This document shows, piece after piece, positions 18,772 to 27,446 of a DNA stretch of 64,000 nt. The position numbers and the translations under genes were made by a program. Each line of letters starts with the position of its first letter. Positions within the stretch are counted from its first letter, which is position 1. Source of the stretch: Candidatus Rhodoblastus alkanivorans (GTDB lineage Bacteria; Pseudomonadota; Alphaproteobacteria; Rhizobiales; Beijerinckiaceae); the NCBI RefSeq assembly GCF_022760755.1, contig NZ_JAIVFP010000001.1, positions 3,266,001 through 3,330,000 of the forward strand, in the 5' to 3' direction. The notes under the pieces were generated by a model, which did no database searches, was not told where the DNA came from, and saw only the letters and a list, made by a program, of their open reading frames with translations.

Positions 18772-18894
18772 GACATTTCTCCCGTTGGAAATGTCGCTAA
18801 ATCTTTTTCTTCAGATTGGCAATCTCATCGCCGCAATTCGAGGCCCTCCCCTCGCCTCCAGGCGAAAGCGATCCGGCCGGCAAATCTTCGGGCG

Positions 18895-19500
18895 TCAACG
18901 CCAATCGAAACGCTGTCCTGAAAAAACCAGCACCCGGCCCTGCCAGATGTCGGCGGTCGGCGCGCGCTCCTCGCGCAGGCCCCCGATCATTCGCATCAGG
19001 GCGCGGGCGACGCCGCCATGAGAAACCACCACGCTCGGCTGGCGCTGTTCCGCCAGCCAGGGCGCAAGCCTTTCGGCCAGTTGGGCGTAGCTCTCGCCGC
19101 CCGGCGGGGTGAAATTCCACTTATCGGCCTCACGCGCCCGGGCAAGGCCCGGGTCGCTCGCGCAGACCTCAGGCCAGGTCAGCCCCTCCCAGCGTCCGAA
19201 AGTGAATTCCACCAGCCTGTCGTCGAGATCCCCGCCCTCGGCCGGCAGTCCCAGTTCGCGGCGCGCTATGGCCAGGGTCTCGCGGGTGCGGGACAAAGGG
19301 GAACATTGAAACGCCACGTCTTGCGGCACCAGGCCGGCCGAAGCCAGCAGCTTTCTCAGGGTCCGGCCGGCGCGCGCCGCCTGGGCGCGCCCCTCGGGGT
19401 TGAGCGGGACGTCCCGCCGGCCCTGCAGCCGCCCTTCCACATTCCAGTCGGTCTCGCCATGGCGCAGAAAAAAAAGGCGCGGCGATGAACTGACGGGCAT
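18895..19500 (-). CDS. Histidine phosphatase (phosphoglycerate mutase-like)
   Basis: 201 residues. RHGETDWN near residue 13 carries the phosphohistidine, CSPLSRTRETL is the second Arg motif, EFTFGRWEGL is the phosphatase-type acidic motif, and SHGGVARALM holds the second His. More likely a broad phosphatase than a glycolytic mutase. It lies 7 nt after fabI in the same direction, so probably cotranscribed. Confidence 0.88.
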   Translation of the reverse strand: MPVSSSPRLFFLRHGETDWNVEGRLQGRRDVPLNPEGRAQAARAGRTLRKLLASAGLVPQDVAFQCSPLSRTRETLAIARRELGLPAEGGDLDDRLVEFTFGRWEGLTWPEVCASDPGLARAREADKWNFTPPGGESYAQLAERLAPWLAEQRQPSVVVSHGGVARALMRMIGGLREERAPTADIWQGRVLVFSGQRFDWR

Positions 19501-19507
19501 GCCCGGG

Positions 19508-20362
19508 TCAGGGCTTCTTGACGATGTCGGCGATGTCCGGCGCGTTGGGATTCTTCATGCCGACAATATGATAGCCGGCGTCAACGTGGAGGATTTCCCC
19601 AGTGACGCTGCGTCCCATCGGCGAGAGCAGGAACACCGCGCTTTCGCCGACTTCCTCGATCGTCACCGTGCGGCGCAGGGGCGCGTTATATTCATTCCAT
19701 TTCAGGATATAGCGGAAATCGCCGATGCCGGATGCTGCAAGAGTCTTGATCGGACCCGCCGAAATGGCGTTGACGCGGATGTCCTTCGCGCCGAGATCGG
19801 CGGCGAGATAGCGGACGCTCGCCTCAAGCGCGGCCTTGGCGACGCCCATCACATTATAATGCGGCATCCATTTCTCGGCGCCGTAATAAGTCAGGGTCAG
19901 CAGCGACCCGCCGTTCTTCATCAGCTTTTCGGCGCGCTGGGCGACGGCCGTGAAGGAATAGCAGGAGATGAGCAGCGAAGTTTTGAAATTCTCCTCGCTG
20001 GTGTCGACATAGCGGCCGGTCAGTTCGTCCTTGTCGGAAAAGGCGATGCAATGGACGACAAAGTCCAGCCCGCCCCAGACCCGCTCGATCTCCGCGAAGA
20101 CACGGTCGAGAGACGCCGTGTCGGTGACGTCGCATTCGCCGACGACCAAAGCGTCGAGCTCCTCGGCGAGCGGCCGCACCCGGCGCTCCAGCGGCTCGCC
20201 CTGATAGGTGAGCGCGATTTCGGCCCCGGCCTGTCGCGCCGCCTTGGCGATGCCCCAGGCGATCGAACGGTTGTTGGCCAGGCCCATGACAAGCCCGCGC
20301 TTGCCCCGCATGACGCCCGTCTCAAGGTTCACGGCGGCCGCTTGCGCTTCTGTCATTGTCAT
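19508..20362 (-). CDS. fabI: Enoyl-[acyl-carrier-protein] reductase, FabI type
   Basis: NADH-dependent last step of fatty-acid elongation. GLANNRSIAWGIAKA is the FabI cofactor motif; YNVMGVAKAALEASVRYLA carries the catalytic Tyr and Lys of the Y-x6-K motif; SAGPIKTLAASGIGDFR and HVDAGYHIVGM are typical. I chose the ATG starting MTMTEAQAAAV; a longer form from ATG 30 nt upstream cannot be excluded. Triclosan-type inhibitors target this family. Confidence 0.93.
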   Translation of the reverse strand: MTMTEAQAAAVNLETGVMRGKRGLVMGLANNRSIAWGIAKAARQAGAEIALTYQGEPLERRVRPLAEELDALVVGECDVTDTASLDRVFAEIERVWGGLDFVVHCIAFSDKDELTGRYVDTSEENFKTSLLISCYSFTAVAQRAEKLMKNGGSLLTLTYYGAEKWMPHYNVMGVAKAALEASVRYLAADLGAKDIRVNAISAGPIKTLAASGIGDFRYILKWNEYNAPLRRTVTIEEVGESAVFLLSPMGRSVTGEILHVDAGYHIVGMKNPNAPDIADIVKKP

Positions 20363-20608
20363 GATCTGTCCCAGGAAAACGTGTCGGGCCATTTAGCCTT
20401 GGCCCGCGCCGGAGGCAAGAGCCGGCTGACAGGCGCCGGCCGGGCGGCGAAGCGGCTCTGGCGGCGCCCCTTTGTTGAAGAAGCAGCGAAAGTCAGGGCG
20501 CGGACCGCCGCGCCCTGTTCAAGTCGAACCGAAACGGTTAAAAGTCGTTAACATTAATTGACCGTCGGGTTCGATTCGCGAGCAGGGCAAAGGGGAGTCG
20601 CAACCGCC

Positions 20609-21478
20609 ATGGGCGAAACGATCGCCAGCGCAACGCCGCATCTGCGACGCTACGCTCATGCTTTGCTGGCGGCTTTGCCTTTGCCGGCGCATTCGCCGCG
20701 TCGGGATGGCGTCCCGCCGGCGCGCGCCGATCAGGACGCCGACGATCTTGTCCATGAAGCCTTGCTCGGCTTTTGGCGCGCGGGCCAGCGCGGACTTGAC
20801 GCATCCCCGGGAAAAGACCTGCGCCTAGCCCTGTTCCGCCGGGTGACGTTGCGCGCGCGCCACCATTTCGCCGACAAGGCGGCGGAAATCCTCGCCGGAG
20901 AAAGCCGCGTCGAGCCGCTCGCGCCTGCCGGCGAGCGGGCGGCGCATTTCGCCTGGGCGCCCGAGGCGAGCGCGCTGCCGCGCCTGCCGCTCGATTTGCG
21001 CGCGATTCTCGCTTTGATCGCGCTGGAGCGTCTCGACTATGCCAAAGCGGGAATCGTCCTCGACATGACGCCGGAACGCGCGCTCGCTCGTCTCGTCGTG
21101 GCGCGCGCGCGGCTGGCCGGCGAAATGGCCGGCGCCGCCCGCCCCCATCTCGTCGCCGCCACAATGATTGAGAGCGATCTGCACCGATTCGCTGACGATT
21201 TGCTCGGCGCGCCGCGGCGGGCGGAAATCGCCGCTTTTCTCGCCACCCGTCCCGACGCGGCGCGCCGGGTCGCGGATTGGCGTCGTCAGAGCGAGCGGCT
21301 GCGCGGCGCCTTCGCGCCCCTGATGCGCCAGCCCCCGCCCCTGTCGCTCGATTTCGCCGCATTGGAGACTGGCTTCGGGACGCGCCGCCACGCCGCGCCG
21401 CCACGCGGCGTCTTCCGGCGCCTCGCGGCGTTTTTCAGCGAGCCCGCCGGCCGTTCGGCGCGGAGCCCGGCTCACTGA
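20609..21478 (+). CDS. Apparent ECF sigma / anti-sigma fusion protein
   Basis: 289 residues, ATG preceded by AGGGGAG. Residues about 10-80 resemble sigma region 2 (TPHLRRYAHALLAAL; DQDADDLVHEALLGFWR). Residues 125-172 look like a degenerate region 4 (LPLDLRAILALIALERLDYA; MTPERALARLVVARARL). Residues 188-235 match an anti-sigma N-terminal domain (ESDLHRFADDLLGAPRRAE; FLATRPDAARRVADWRRQ) without the HxxxCxxC zinc motif. No membrane segment. It could be a self-inhibited sigma factor or a non-functional decoy. Confidence 0.6.
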   Translation: MGETIASATPHLRRYAHALLAALPLPAHSPRRDGVPPARADQDADDLVHEALLGFWRAGQRGLDASPGKDLRLALFRRVTLRARHHFADKAAEILAGESRVEPLAPAGERAAHFAWAPEASALPRLPLDLRAILALIALERLDYAKAGIVLDMTPERALARLVVARARLAGEMAGAARPHLVAATMIESDLHRFADDLLGAPRRAEIAAFLATRPDAARRVADWRRQSERLRGAFAPLMRQPPPLSLDFAALETGFGTRRHAAPPRGVFRRLAAFFSEPAGRSARSPAH

Positions 21479-21492
21479 CGCCGTTTTAGTGC

Positions 21493-21585
21493 ATTTTCCG
21501 TTCGTTCCGAATCGGAAGATTGCTCTAATTCATTATTTTAACGCATATTCTTGTCCAAAAAGTCTGCAACTTTTTGGGAATATGC
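21493..21585. repeat. Double-hairpin extragenic repeat
   Basis: Two inverted repeats in an AT-rich stretch after the sigma-like gene. The first (ATTTTCCG/CGGAAGAT) spans 21493-21520. The second pairs GCATATTC with GAATATGC and CCAAAAAGT with ACTTTTTGG around a 5-nt loop (21543-21585). It resembles the palindromic intergenic elements scattered through Hyphomicrobiales genomes. The rest of the gap to 21838 holds no gene I recognise and is probably the 3' flank of the IS110 element. Confidence 0.55.
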
Positions 21586-21838
21586 TTCTGTAACGGGCCT
21601 CGGTTAGTCAATCCCGTTTTGCGCTATCCTCTCGCCGGGTCACTCTTCTGTCCGTGGTCGGCGCATGGCCGCCACCTGATGGGATTAGATGAGGATGAGG
21701 CCGGCCAATCTAGTTGCGCGTGGTCGTTGCCGCCACGGAGCATTCCACGGTCTGACCTCGTCCATCGTCCCGGCGAAGGGACTTCGCTTCGGGAAGGCTG
21801 GTGTTGCGACCCGCCCGAAAACTGTTTCTCGTATCCTC

Positions 21839-22886
21839 CTATGCGGACGCAGGCCTGAGCGCGCCGGCCGGCTCGCCTGCGAACGGGGTTCCATCGACCC
21901 ACATCCGGTGCAGGATGACGCCGAGCTTGCGCGCCAGCGCCACCTTCGCCTTTTTCATTCCCGCCCGCCTGGCCAATTTCATCGCCCAGCTTTTCAGCGT
22001 GCTCGCTCCCTTGATCGGCCGCGTCAGAATAATATGAGCGGCCTCGTAAAGAGCCGTGCGCACCGAGGCGTCGCCGATCTTGCTGATCCGGCCGCTGATG
22101 TCCTTTTCGCCGGACTGATATTTCTTTGGCGTCAGTCCAAAATGCGGCCCCACCTGTTTGGAGGACTTGAACCGGCCGGGATCGTCGATCGCCGCGACAT
22201 AGGTCAGCCCCACGACGACGCCGACGCCTGGCGCCGACATCAATAGCCGCCACCCGCTTGTCATCGCGCGCCATCGTCCGCACGCGCTTCTCAAACCCCT
22301 TCAACTCACGCAGCAAAACCTCATGCGCCGCCAGCAGCGCCCTGGCGACGGTCTCCAATGTCGCATGGCCCGCGACCAGTTCCTCAATCCGGCCGCCGAA
22401 CCGGTTTGGCTTCGTCGCCCCGACCTTAAGGCCAAAACCGCGCAATATTCCGCGCAGGCTCATCTCCATGTCGATCAGCTTCGACTGGACCAGTTTGCGC
22501 GCGGTCAGCAAAGCGCGAACCTCCTGCGCCGACATCGACTTGCAATGAACCGAACGGAACCAGCCAAGCCGCATCAATTGCGCAATCCCGCGCCCGTCCT
22601 TGCGGTCGGTTTTGACCGGCATCGCCTTGAAGGCGTCGCGCACATGGCGCGTCTCCAAAAGCTCCACCGCCAAGCCTGCCTTTTTCATCGCCGCGTAAAG
22701 CCATTGCGACAACGGACCCGCCTCCAGTCCGATCCGGGAAAGCCCAACACCAAGCCCGCCAAACCATGCGATCAAAATTTCAGGCTCGCTCAGCACTTTC
22801 GCCTCGCGCACGATCCGGCCGTCAGAATCGACCACGCAAACGCTCGACGCTTCCAATGAGACATCAATTCCAGCATAATAATCCAT
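21839..22886 (-). pseudogene. IS110-family transposase, frameshifted
   Basis: The N-terminal RuvC-like part is intact (MDYYAGIDVSLEASSVCVVD; KTDRKDGRGIAQLMRLGWF) to about residue 215 (MARDDKRVAA). The C-terminal part with its Ser-containing signature continues in another frame (LLMSAPGVGVVVGLTYVAA; FGLTPKKYQSGEKDISGRI). The switch lies near 22,240 and probably reflects a single-base indel. The product would lack its second catalytic half, so the element looks dead unless frameshifting restores it. No terminal inverted repeats were found, as usual for IS110. Confidence 0.85.
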
Positions 22887-22962
22887 GGTCGTCCCTCAAT
22901 GATGTTTGGAGCAGGTCAAAGCCCGACTCCGTTGTTCACACCATCATTTTGAAGGACGACCA
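22886..22962. other. Imperfect hairpin before the IS110 transposase
   Basis: TGGTCGTCC pairs with GGACGACCA (9 bp), and inside it ATGATG pairs with CATCAT (6 bp), separated by a 4/6-nt internal loop and closing a 37-nt loop. It overlaps the transposase start codon and lies in the non-coding left-end position where IS110 elements encode their bridge RNA. Identity as part of such an RNA is inference. Confidence 0.4.
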
Positions 22963-23005
22963 CCTCTTCCCGCCAGACCGCATTGGCGGCGGCCCGTTAC
23001 CCCAT

Positions 23006-23263
23006 CTAGTGCTTGATCGCGATCGTGAATTCGCCTGCCCGAATGCGCTCGGGCAAACGCCCGGCGAAAACGGCTACCGCTTCCTCGCCATAGGTTTCGA
23101 CCAATTCCTGCAAGGCCGCGAAGAGAGCGGCGTGGGCGAAACTCTCGCTCTCGAGCCCTGCCAGAATCGCCTCGGCAAAGGCCTCGGTAACGAAAGCCAG
23201 CGCGGCGCGGCGCTCGTCTTCGGCGCCGGCGATTTCAATGAAGGGAGCGGGAGAAGATGTCAT
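23006..23263 (-). CDS. Small acidic hypothetical protein, 85 residues
   Basis: Helical, Ala/Glu-rich protein with no signal peptide or motif that I recognise (start MTSSPAPFIEIAGAEDERRA). Good codon pattern in the minus frame; ribosome site weak. It sits alone between the IS110 element and the TIGR02301 gene. Confidence 0.55.
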   Translation of the reverse strand: MTSSPAPFIEIAGAEDERRAALAFVTEAFAEAILAGLESESFAHAALFAALQELVETYGEEAVAVFAGRLPERIRAGEFTIAIKH

Positions 23264-23361
23264 AACGCGCAGACCTTACCCGGCGCGGCGACGCAATGCG
23301 AGCTACGTCTTAAGAAACGGTTAACGGAACCCCTCGTTTTATCGTCAAGACGGGCCGAGAA

Positions 23362-23991
23362 TCAGTTAGCACGATATTTCGACGATATGTCATGCGCGAT
23401 GCGGGCGCCCTCGTCGAGGAAACGCTCGCTGACCAGGCGCGCGTTGGGCGTACAGACGTGGTAGGAATATTCGTAGCCGCGCAGGCCGCGATTATAGGCG
23501 CCGGCAAGTTTTTCCCGCTGCGACGGCCCCGCGTTTTCAGCGCTCATGAGATTTTCCATCTGGTCGCGCCAGAGCGCGGCGTTTCCGTCCGAGGCGCCGC
23601 AGAGCGTCTGCAAATAGCTCAAGGCGCCCATGATCTCGGACAGGCGCAACAATTGCGGCTCATAGGGTGGCGGCGGCCCTTCGACTGCGGGCGCGGGTGT
23701 GGGGACGGCTTTCGCGTTTTCCGGCGCAGCCGGCGCCAGCTTCGGAGCCTTCGGCTTCTTATCGGCGGCGCGCGGCCGCTTCCGATGCGACTTGGGACGA
23801 AGCTCGATCACGCCGCCGTCGCGATGGCGGCGATAGCCCATGTCCGGCCTGGTGGTCGGCCGGTTGTCGAAAAAGGGAAAAAAGAACTGCGCGCGCGCGG
23901 GCGCGCCGGATTGCGCGGCCCAGGCCAAGCCCCCTACGCACAGGCCCAGAACCAGCAAGCCTGACCGCGACAGTCGCAAATCCGCCCTCAT
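23362..23991 (-). CDS. TIGR02301-type exported protein
   Basis: 209 residues. Signal peptide at the start (LLVLGLCVGGLAWAAQSGAPARA), then a basic, proline-rich linker to about residue 110. A conserved C-terminal domain follows: LLRLSEIMGALSYLQTLCG, WRDQMENLMSAE, FNRG-like YNRGLRGYEYSYHVCT and RFLDEGARIAHDI. This is the TIGR02301 family of alphaproteobacteria, function unknown, probably periplasmic with a Cys pair. Its start overlaps the nudix stop by 4 nt, so it belongs to the pdxH-nudix operon. Confidence 0.8.
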   Translation of the reverse strand: MRADLRLSRSGLLVLGLCVGGLAWAAQSGAPARAQFFFPFFDNRPTTRPDMGYRRHRDGGVIELRPKSHRKRPRAADKKPKAPKLAPAAPENAKAVPTPAPAVEGPPPPYEPQLLRLSEIMGALSYLQTLCGASDGNAALWRDQMENLMSAENAGPSQREKLAGAYNRGLRGYEYSYHVCTPNARLVSERFLDEGARIAHDISSKYRAN

Positions 23992-24434
23992 CGCGCTCCT
24001 TCGACGATTCGTTTGGCGTCGGCGACTATATGGGTCAGTCCGGGGGTCAGTGAAAGCCCCTCGTAATCGCCGGGCGCGCGCCAAAGCACCTCGATAGCCT
24101 CGCGGCTCGGCGCCGCCTCGCCCCCGATCCAAAGCGCGACGAAGGAAAGAATCACATAATGCCGCTCGACGCGGCCGGTCCCGTCACGGGAAATGTGCTG
24201 AAAAACCTGGTTGAAGCCGGCGAGCCGCGCCAGCACCCCGGTCTCCTCGCGCAATTCGCGCAGGGCGGCGAATTCCACCGTCTCGCCAGTCTCGACCAGC
24301 CCGCCTGGAAGGGTGAACATGCGCCGGTAGGGCGCCTCGGCGCGGCTCGCCAGCAGCACGCGGCCTTCGCGAAAGACCGCAATGCTGACGGCGAGAGCCG
24401 GATGCGCCGGATAATGGCGGCGTGACAAGCTCAC
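23988..24434 (-). CDS. NUDIX hydrolase
   Basis: 148 residues. The Nudix box reads [20 protein letters not shown] followed by ETGVL, with all metal-binding glutamates. MFTLPGG precedes it. I chose a GTG start whose GTGA overlaps the pdxH stop, a typical coupling; a longer ATG start would overlap pdxH more. Substrate unknown; context suggests ADP-ribose or coenzyme-type clean-up rather than mutagenic dNTPs, but that is a guess. Confidence 0.87.
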   Translation of the reverse strand: MSLSRRHYPAHPALAVSIAVFREGRVLLASRAEAPYRRMFTLPGGLVETGETVEFAALRELREETGVLARLAGFNQVFQHISRDGTGRVERHYVILSFVALWIGGEAAPSREAIEVLWRAPGDYEGLSLTPGLTHIVADAKRIVEGAR

Positions 24435-25045
24435 GGATAGAGCGCCTCGCTCATCCAATCGCCTTCGGGTTTTTCACGCACATATCGTATGCGTTCGTGC
24501 AGGCGGAAGGGCTTGTCCGTCCAGAATTCGATTTCGACCGGACGAATGCGATAGCCGCCCCAATAAGCCGGTCGCGGGACGTGGCCAATGTTGAATTTGG
24601 CGGCCTGGACCGCGACCGCCTTTTCCAGCGCGAACCGGCTTTCCAGCGGCCGCGACTGCTGGCTGGCCCAGGCGCCGATGCGGCTGTCGCGCGGGCGGCT
24701 GGCGAAATAGGCGTCCGATTCGGCGTCACTGACCCATTCGACAGGGCCTCGGAAACGGAACTGCCGGCGCAGGCTCTTCCAATGCAGCACGCCCGCGGCG
24801 GAGCTATTCGCCGCCAGTTCCCGCCCCTTGGCGCTCTCCCGATTGGTGTAGAAGACGAAGCCCTCCTCATCGAAGCCCTTCAGCAACACCATGCGAACGT
24901 TGGGATTTCCCCCGGCGTCCACCGTCGCCAGGCTCATGGCGTTGGGATCGTTGATCTCGTGCTTTTCCGCCTCGTCCATCCATTCCCTGAAGAGACTGAA
25001 GGGCTCGCGCAAGGGCCTATGGTTACGCCCCGTTAATGCGTTCAT
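24431..25045 (-). CDS. pdxH: Pyridoxamine 5'-phosphate oxidase
   Basis: FMN enzyme that oxidises PNP/PMP to pyridoxal phosphate. 204 residues: [69 protein letters not shown], and the C-terminal [17 protein letters not shown] motif, which carries the substrate-binding Arg-His. Start [16 protein letters not shown]. First gene of the leftward pdxH-nudix-TIGR02301 group, divergent from the lipoprotein gene. Confidence 0.95.
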   Translation of the reverse strand: MNALTGRNHRPLREPFSLFREWMDEAEKHEINDPNAMSLATVDAGGNPNVRMVLLKGFDEEGFVFYTNRESAKGRELAANSSAAGVLHWKSLRRQFRFRGPVEWVSDAESDAYFASRPRDSRIGAWASQQSRPLESRFALEKAVAVQAAKFNIGHVPRPAYWGGYRIRPVEIEFWTDKPFRLHERIRYVREKPEGDWMSEALYP

Positions 25046-25117
25046 CGGAATATGGCCTTCCAAATGTCTCTTTGACGCGTCTCTTGGACTCGTCTCTTTC
25101 GTCCGGATTACGCCCGC

Positions 25118-25654
25118 GTGCGCCTGACCTCGCTCCAGCATAGTGAATCGTCGTCGGCCGGGCAGCAATATTTTCCGCTCGCGCGTCGCCTGATTGCCTG
25201 CGCCGTCCTGTGCCAGGCGCTGGCCGCCTGCGCCGTCATGACACCGCTCGGCGAAGGCATCGACACCCGGCCGACCGGTTCGATCTCGGCCCCGGCCCCG
25301 GCCCCGGATGCCGCGGCCTCCGCCTCCCTCCCCGCCTCGCTCGACGAGGAGGACCGCCGGCGCGCGCTCGGCGCATTGGCGATCGCGCTCGACCCCCAGG
25401 GCAATGGCGCCGCGGTGCGCTGGGACAATCCGGTGAGCAAGGCCCACGGGCAGGTGACGCCGATCGGCTTCGCTTATCCGTCCAAAGATCTCATCTGCCG
25501 CAAGTTCTCCGCCCGGTTCGACACTTCCGCCGGCTCCCGGACCGAGCAAGGCTCGGCCTGCCGCGGCAAGGACGCGGAATGGACGATCGCGGAACTCCAG
25601 CCGGAGAAGCCGGGTCCCTCCCTCTTGCGCGAAGCCGGAATCGCGCCCAAATAA
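25118..25654 (+). CDS. Surface-antigen-like lipoprotein
   Basis: 178 residues, GTG start. A hydrophobic stretch ends in a lipobox ([14 protein letters not shown]). The C-terminal domain ([45 protein letters not shown]) matches the RT0821/Lpp0805-type 17-kDa surface-antigen domain common in alphaproteobacteria. Probable envelope protein; function unknown. The exact start is uncertain because the ribosome site is weak. Confidence 0.7.
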   Translation: MRLTSLQHSESSSAGQQYFPLARRLIACAVLCQALAACAVMTPLGEGIDTRPTGSISAPAPAPDAAASASLPASLDEEDRRRALGALAIALDPQGNGAAVRWDNPVSKAHGQVTPIGFAYPSKDLICRKFSARFDTSAGSRTEQGSACRGKDAEWTIAELQPEKPGPSLLREAGIAPK

Positions 25655-25715
25655 ATGTCAAGACATAGCGGCGGCGCCTCGCGTGGGCCGCCGATGAATT
25701 GGGCTTATCACGAGA

Positions 25716-26699
25716 ATGCGCGATCCCTATCAAGTTCTCGGCGTCGCCAAGGGCGCCTCGCAGGCCGATGTCAAAAAGGCGTTCCGCAAGCTCGCCAAAC
25801 AGCATCATCCCGACCAGAATCCGAAGGATCCCAAGGCGAAGGAAAAATTCGCCGAGATCAATACGGCGTACGAGATTGTCGGCGACGAGAAGAAGCGCGC
25901 CCAATTCGACCGCGGCGAGATCGACGCCGAGGGCAAGCCGCGCCATCCCGGATTTGAAGGTTTCGGCGCCGGCGCAGGCCCGGGAGGCTTCAGCGGTTTC
26001 CGCCGCGGCGGCGGCCCCGGCGGCGGCCAGCATTTCGAATTCAATTTTGGCGGCGGCGCCCCCGGCGCCGGCGCAGGCTTCGACGCCGCGGATATTTTTG
26101 CGGATTTGTTCGGCGGGCGCGGCGCCCGCTCTGGCGCCGGCGGCGGACGGCAGACGCACGAGGCGGGCGCCGACATCGCGCTGGAAGCCGCCATTCCGCT
26201 CGAAACCGCCATTCATGGGGGCAAGGCGCGGGTTCTTATGCCGAGCGGCCGGACGCTTGAAGTCAATATTCCCGCCGGCATCGAGGAAGGAAAGCAGATC
26301 CGCCTGCGCGGCCAGGGCCAGCCCAGCCCGGCCGGCGGCCCGGCCGGCGACGCCCTGGTGAGCGTGCGCTTCGAAAAGCATGGACTGTTCCGCATCGACG
26401 GCCGCGACCTGCGCCTCGACCTGCCGATCACGCTTTATGAAGCCGTGCTCGGCGCCAAGGTCGAGTCGCCGACGCTGAGCGGCAAGGTCGAACTGACCCT
26501 GCCGCCGCATTCCAATTCAGGCCGCACGCTTCGCCTGCGTGGCAAGGGATTGCCCGCCGCGGGCGGAAAGCCCGCCGGCGACCTGCTGGTGACCCTGCGC
26601 ATCGTTCTGCCGGACAGCGCCGATCATGAGTTGGAAGAGCTGGCGCGGCGGATGCGCGCCGACAAGCCCTATAATCCGCGTAGCGAATTGGGCAAATAA
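25716..26699 (+). CDS. DnaJ/CbpA-type co-chaperone
   Basis: 327 residues. J domain at 1-65 with the HPD motif in [14 protein letters not shown] Gly/Phe-rich region runs to about 150 ([19 protein letters not shown]). C-terminal substrate-binding beta domains follow, with no CxxCxGxG zinc finger, so it is CbpA-like rather than DnaJ. Stimulates DnaK ATPase (family knowledge). Followed at once by a strong terminator. Confidence 0.9.
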   Translation: MRDPYQVLGVAKGASQADVKKAFRKLAKQHHPDQNPKDPKAKEKFAEINTAYEIVGDEKKRAQFDRGEIDAEGKPRHPGFEGFGAGAGPGGFSGFRRGGGPGGGQHFEFNFGGGAPGAGAGFDAADIFADLFGGRGARSGAGGGRQTHEAGADIALEAAIPLETAIHGGKARVLMPSGRTLEVNIPAGIEEGKQIRLRGQGQPSPAGGPAGDALVSVRFEKHGLFRIDGRDLRLDLPITLYEAVLGAKVESPTLSGKVELTLPPHSNSGRTLRLRGKGLPAAGGKPAGDLLVTLRIVLPDSADHELEELARRMRADKPYNPRSELGK

Positions 26700-26702
26700 A
26701 AA

Positions 26703-26732
26703 GCCCCCGGCCGTGTGGCCGGGGGCTTTGTT
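26703..26732 (+). terminator. Rho-independent terminator of the DnaJ-like gene
   Basis: Perfect 10-bp GC stem GCCCCCGGCC/GGCCGGGGGC with a GTGT loop, then TTTGTT. It starts 3 nt after the stop codon. The A-run before the stem might also serve a weak opposite-strand terminator for the AT-rich gene beyond. Confidence 0.9.
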
Positions 26733-26763
26733 GTGATGGATTTTCGATATATGTTTTAGGATT

Positions 26764-27294
26764 TTAGAGTCCAAGGGGTTTCTTGATTACTTCTGAGCCA
26801 ATGTCAGAAATTATTTTTATCGCTATATCGTAAGCACCTTTTGTAAGCTTTGATAAAAGCCCTTTCATTCGGATTGCGGCACTGTTTGTAGTATCTTCAC
26901 TTGTTAACGCTTCCGAAACAATCTGCGGGACAAGCCCTCGCTCTGCTTCATCCAAATCATTTTGAATGACTTGTATCAAACGTTTCATTTCGTGGCGACG
27001 AGCCTCCCACTTTTCGCTCGATGGAGGTGTATCGTGGAAAAACATTATTGTTTTGGCTAAGCGTAGGAGTTCTGCCCCTGCCTCGGCGTCATAAGGTTGT
27101 TCTTGGAATTTGGCGCAAGCTCGGCGTAATGCGGCGATTTCCGGTCCATATGCTGAAGAAAATGCAGGTGCGGAATAATGATGCACGTCCTGAAAAAGTT
27201 TCACGGCGGCAATTGAAAATGCTTGCAGGAAATCAAAACAGGCGTCGCTCAGCACGAAACTATACTCCACTTGATAGCTTTCTGACCGAAACAT
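26764..27294 (-). CDS. AT-rich hypothetical protein beside tRNA-Leu
   Basis: 176 residues from MFRSESYQVEYSFVLSDACF; the longer frame would read through the tRNA gene. No family recognised. The protein is helical and soluble (LRLAKTIMFFHDTPPSSEKW; RRHEMKRLIQVIQNDLDEAE) with a mildly hydrophobic C terminus. Base composition and codons are clearly AT-richer than the neighbours. Position next to a tRNA gene fits a small acquired insert or island remnant. Confidence 0.6.
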   Translation of the reverse strand: MFRSESYQVEYSFVLSDACFDFLQAFSIAAVKLFQDVHHYSAPAFSSAYGPEIAALRRACAKFQEQPYDAEAGAELLRLAKTIMFFHDTPPSSEKWEARRHEMKRLIQVIQNDLDEAERGLVPQIVSEALTSEDTTNSAAIRMKGLLSKLTKGAYDIAIKIISDIGSEVIKKPLGL

Positions 27295-27302
27295 CGAAGG
27301 TA

Positions 27303-27387
27303 TGGTGCGGGCGGCCGGGCTCGAACCGGCACGGCCGAAGCCGAGGGATTTTAAGTCCCTTGCGTCTACCAATTTCGCCACGCCCGC
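27303..27387 (-). tRNA. tRNA-Leu (UAA)
   Basis: 85 nt including an encoded 3' CCA. Acceptor stem GCGGGCG/CGCCCGC, D-arm with TGGTAGACGC, anticodon loop CTTAAAA giving TAA, a long variable arm (class II tRNA), and the T-arm GGTTCGAGCCC. The fold and long variable arm fit leucine. Confidence 0.97.
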
Positions 27388-27446
27388 AGCGGCCTTGTTA
27401 TAAAGTCGGGCGTGGGCAGCGGCCAAGCGGAATTTCCGTCATTCCG

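Noticed and set aside
27303-27387. tRNA-Leu as the prophage attachment site
   Set aside because: It lies almost 6 kb from the phage boundary with the conserved mutasome operon between, and I saw no repeat of its 3' end near 33.1 kb; the other phage end is not in view.
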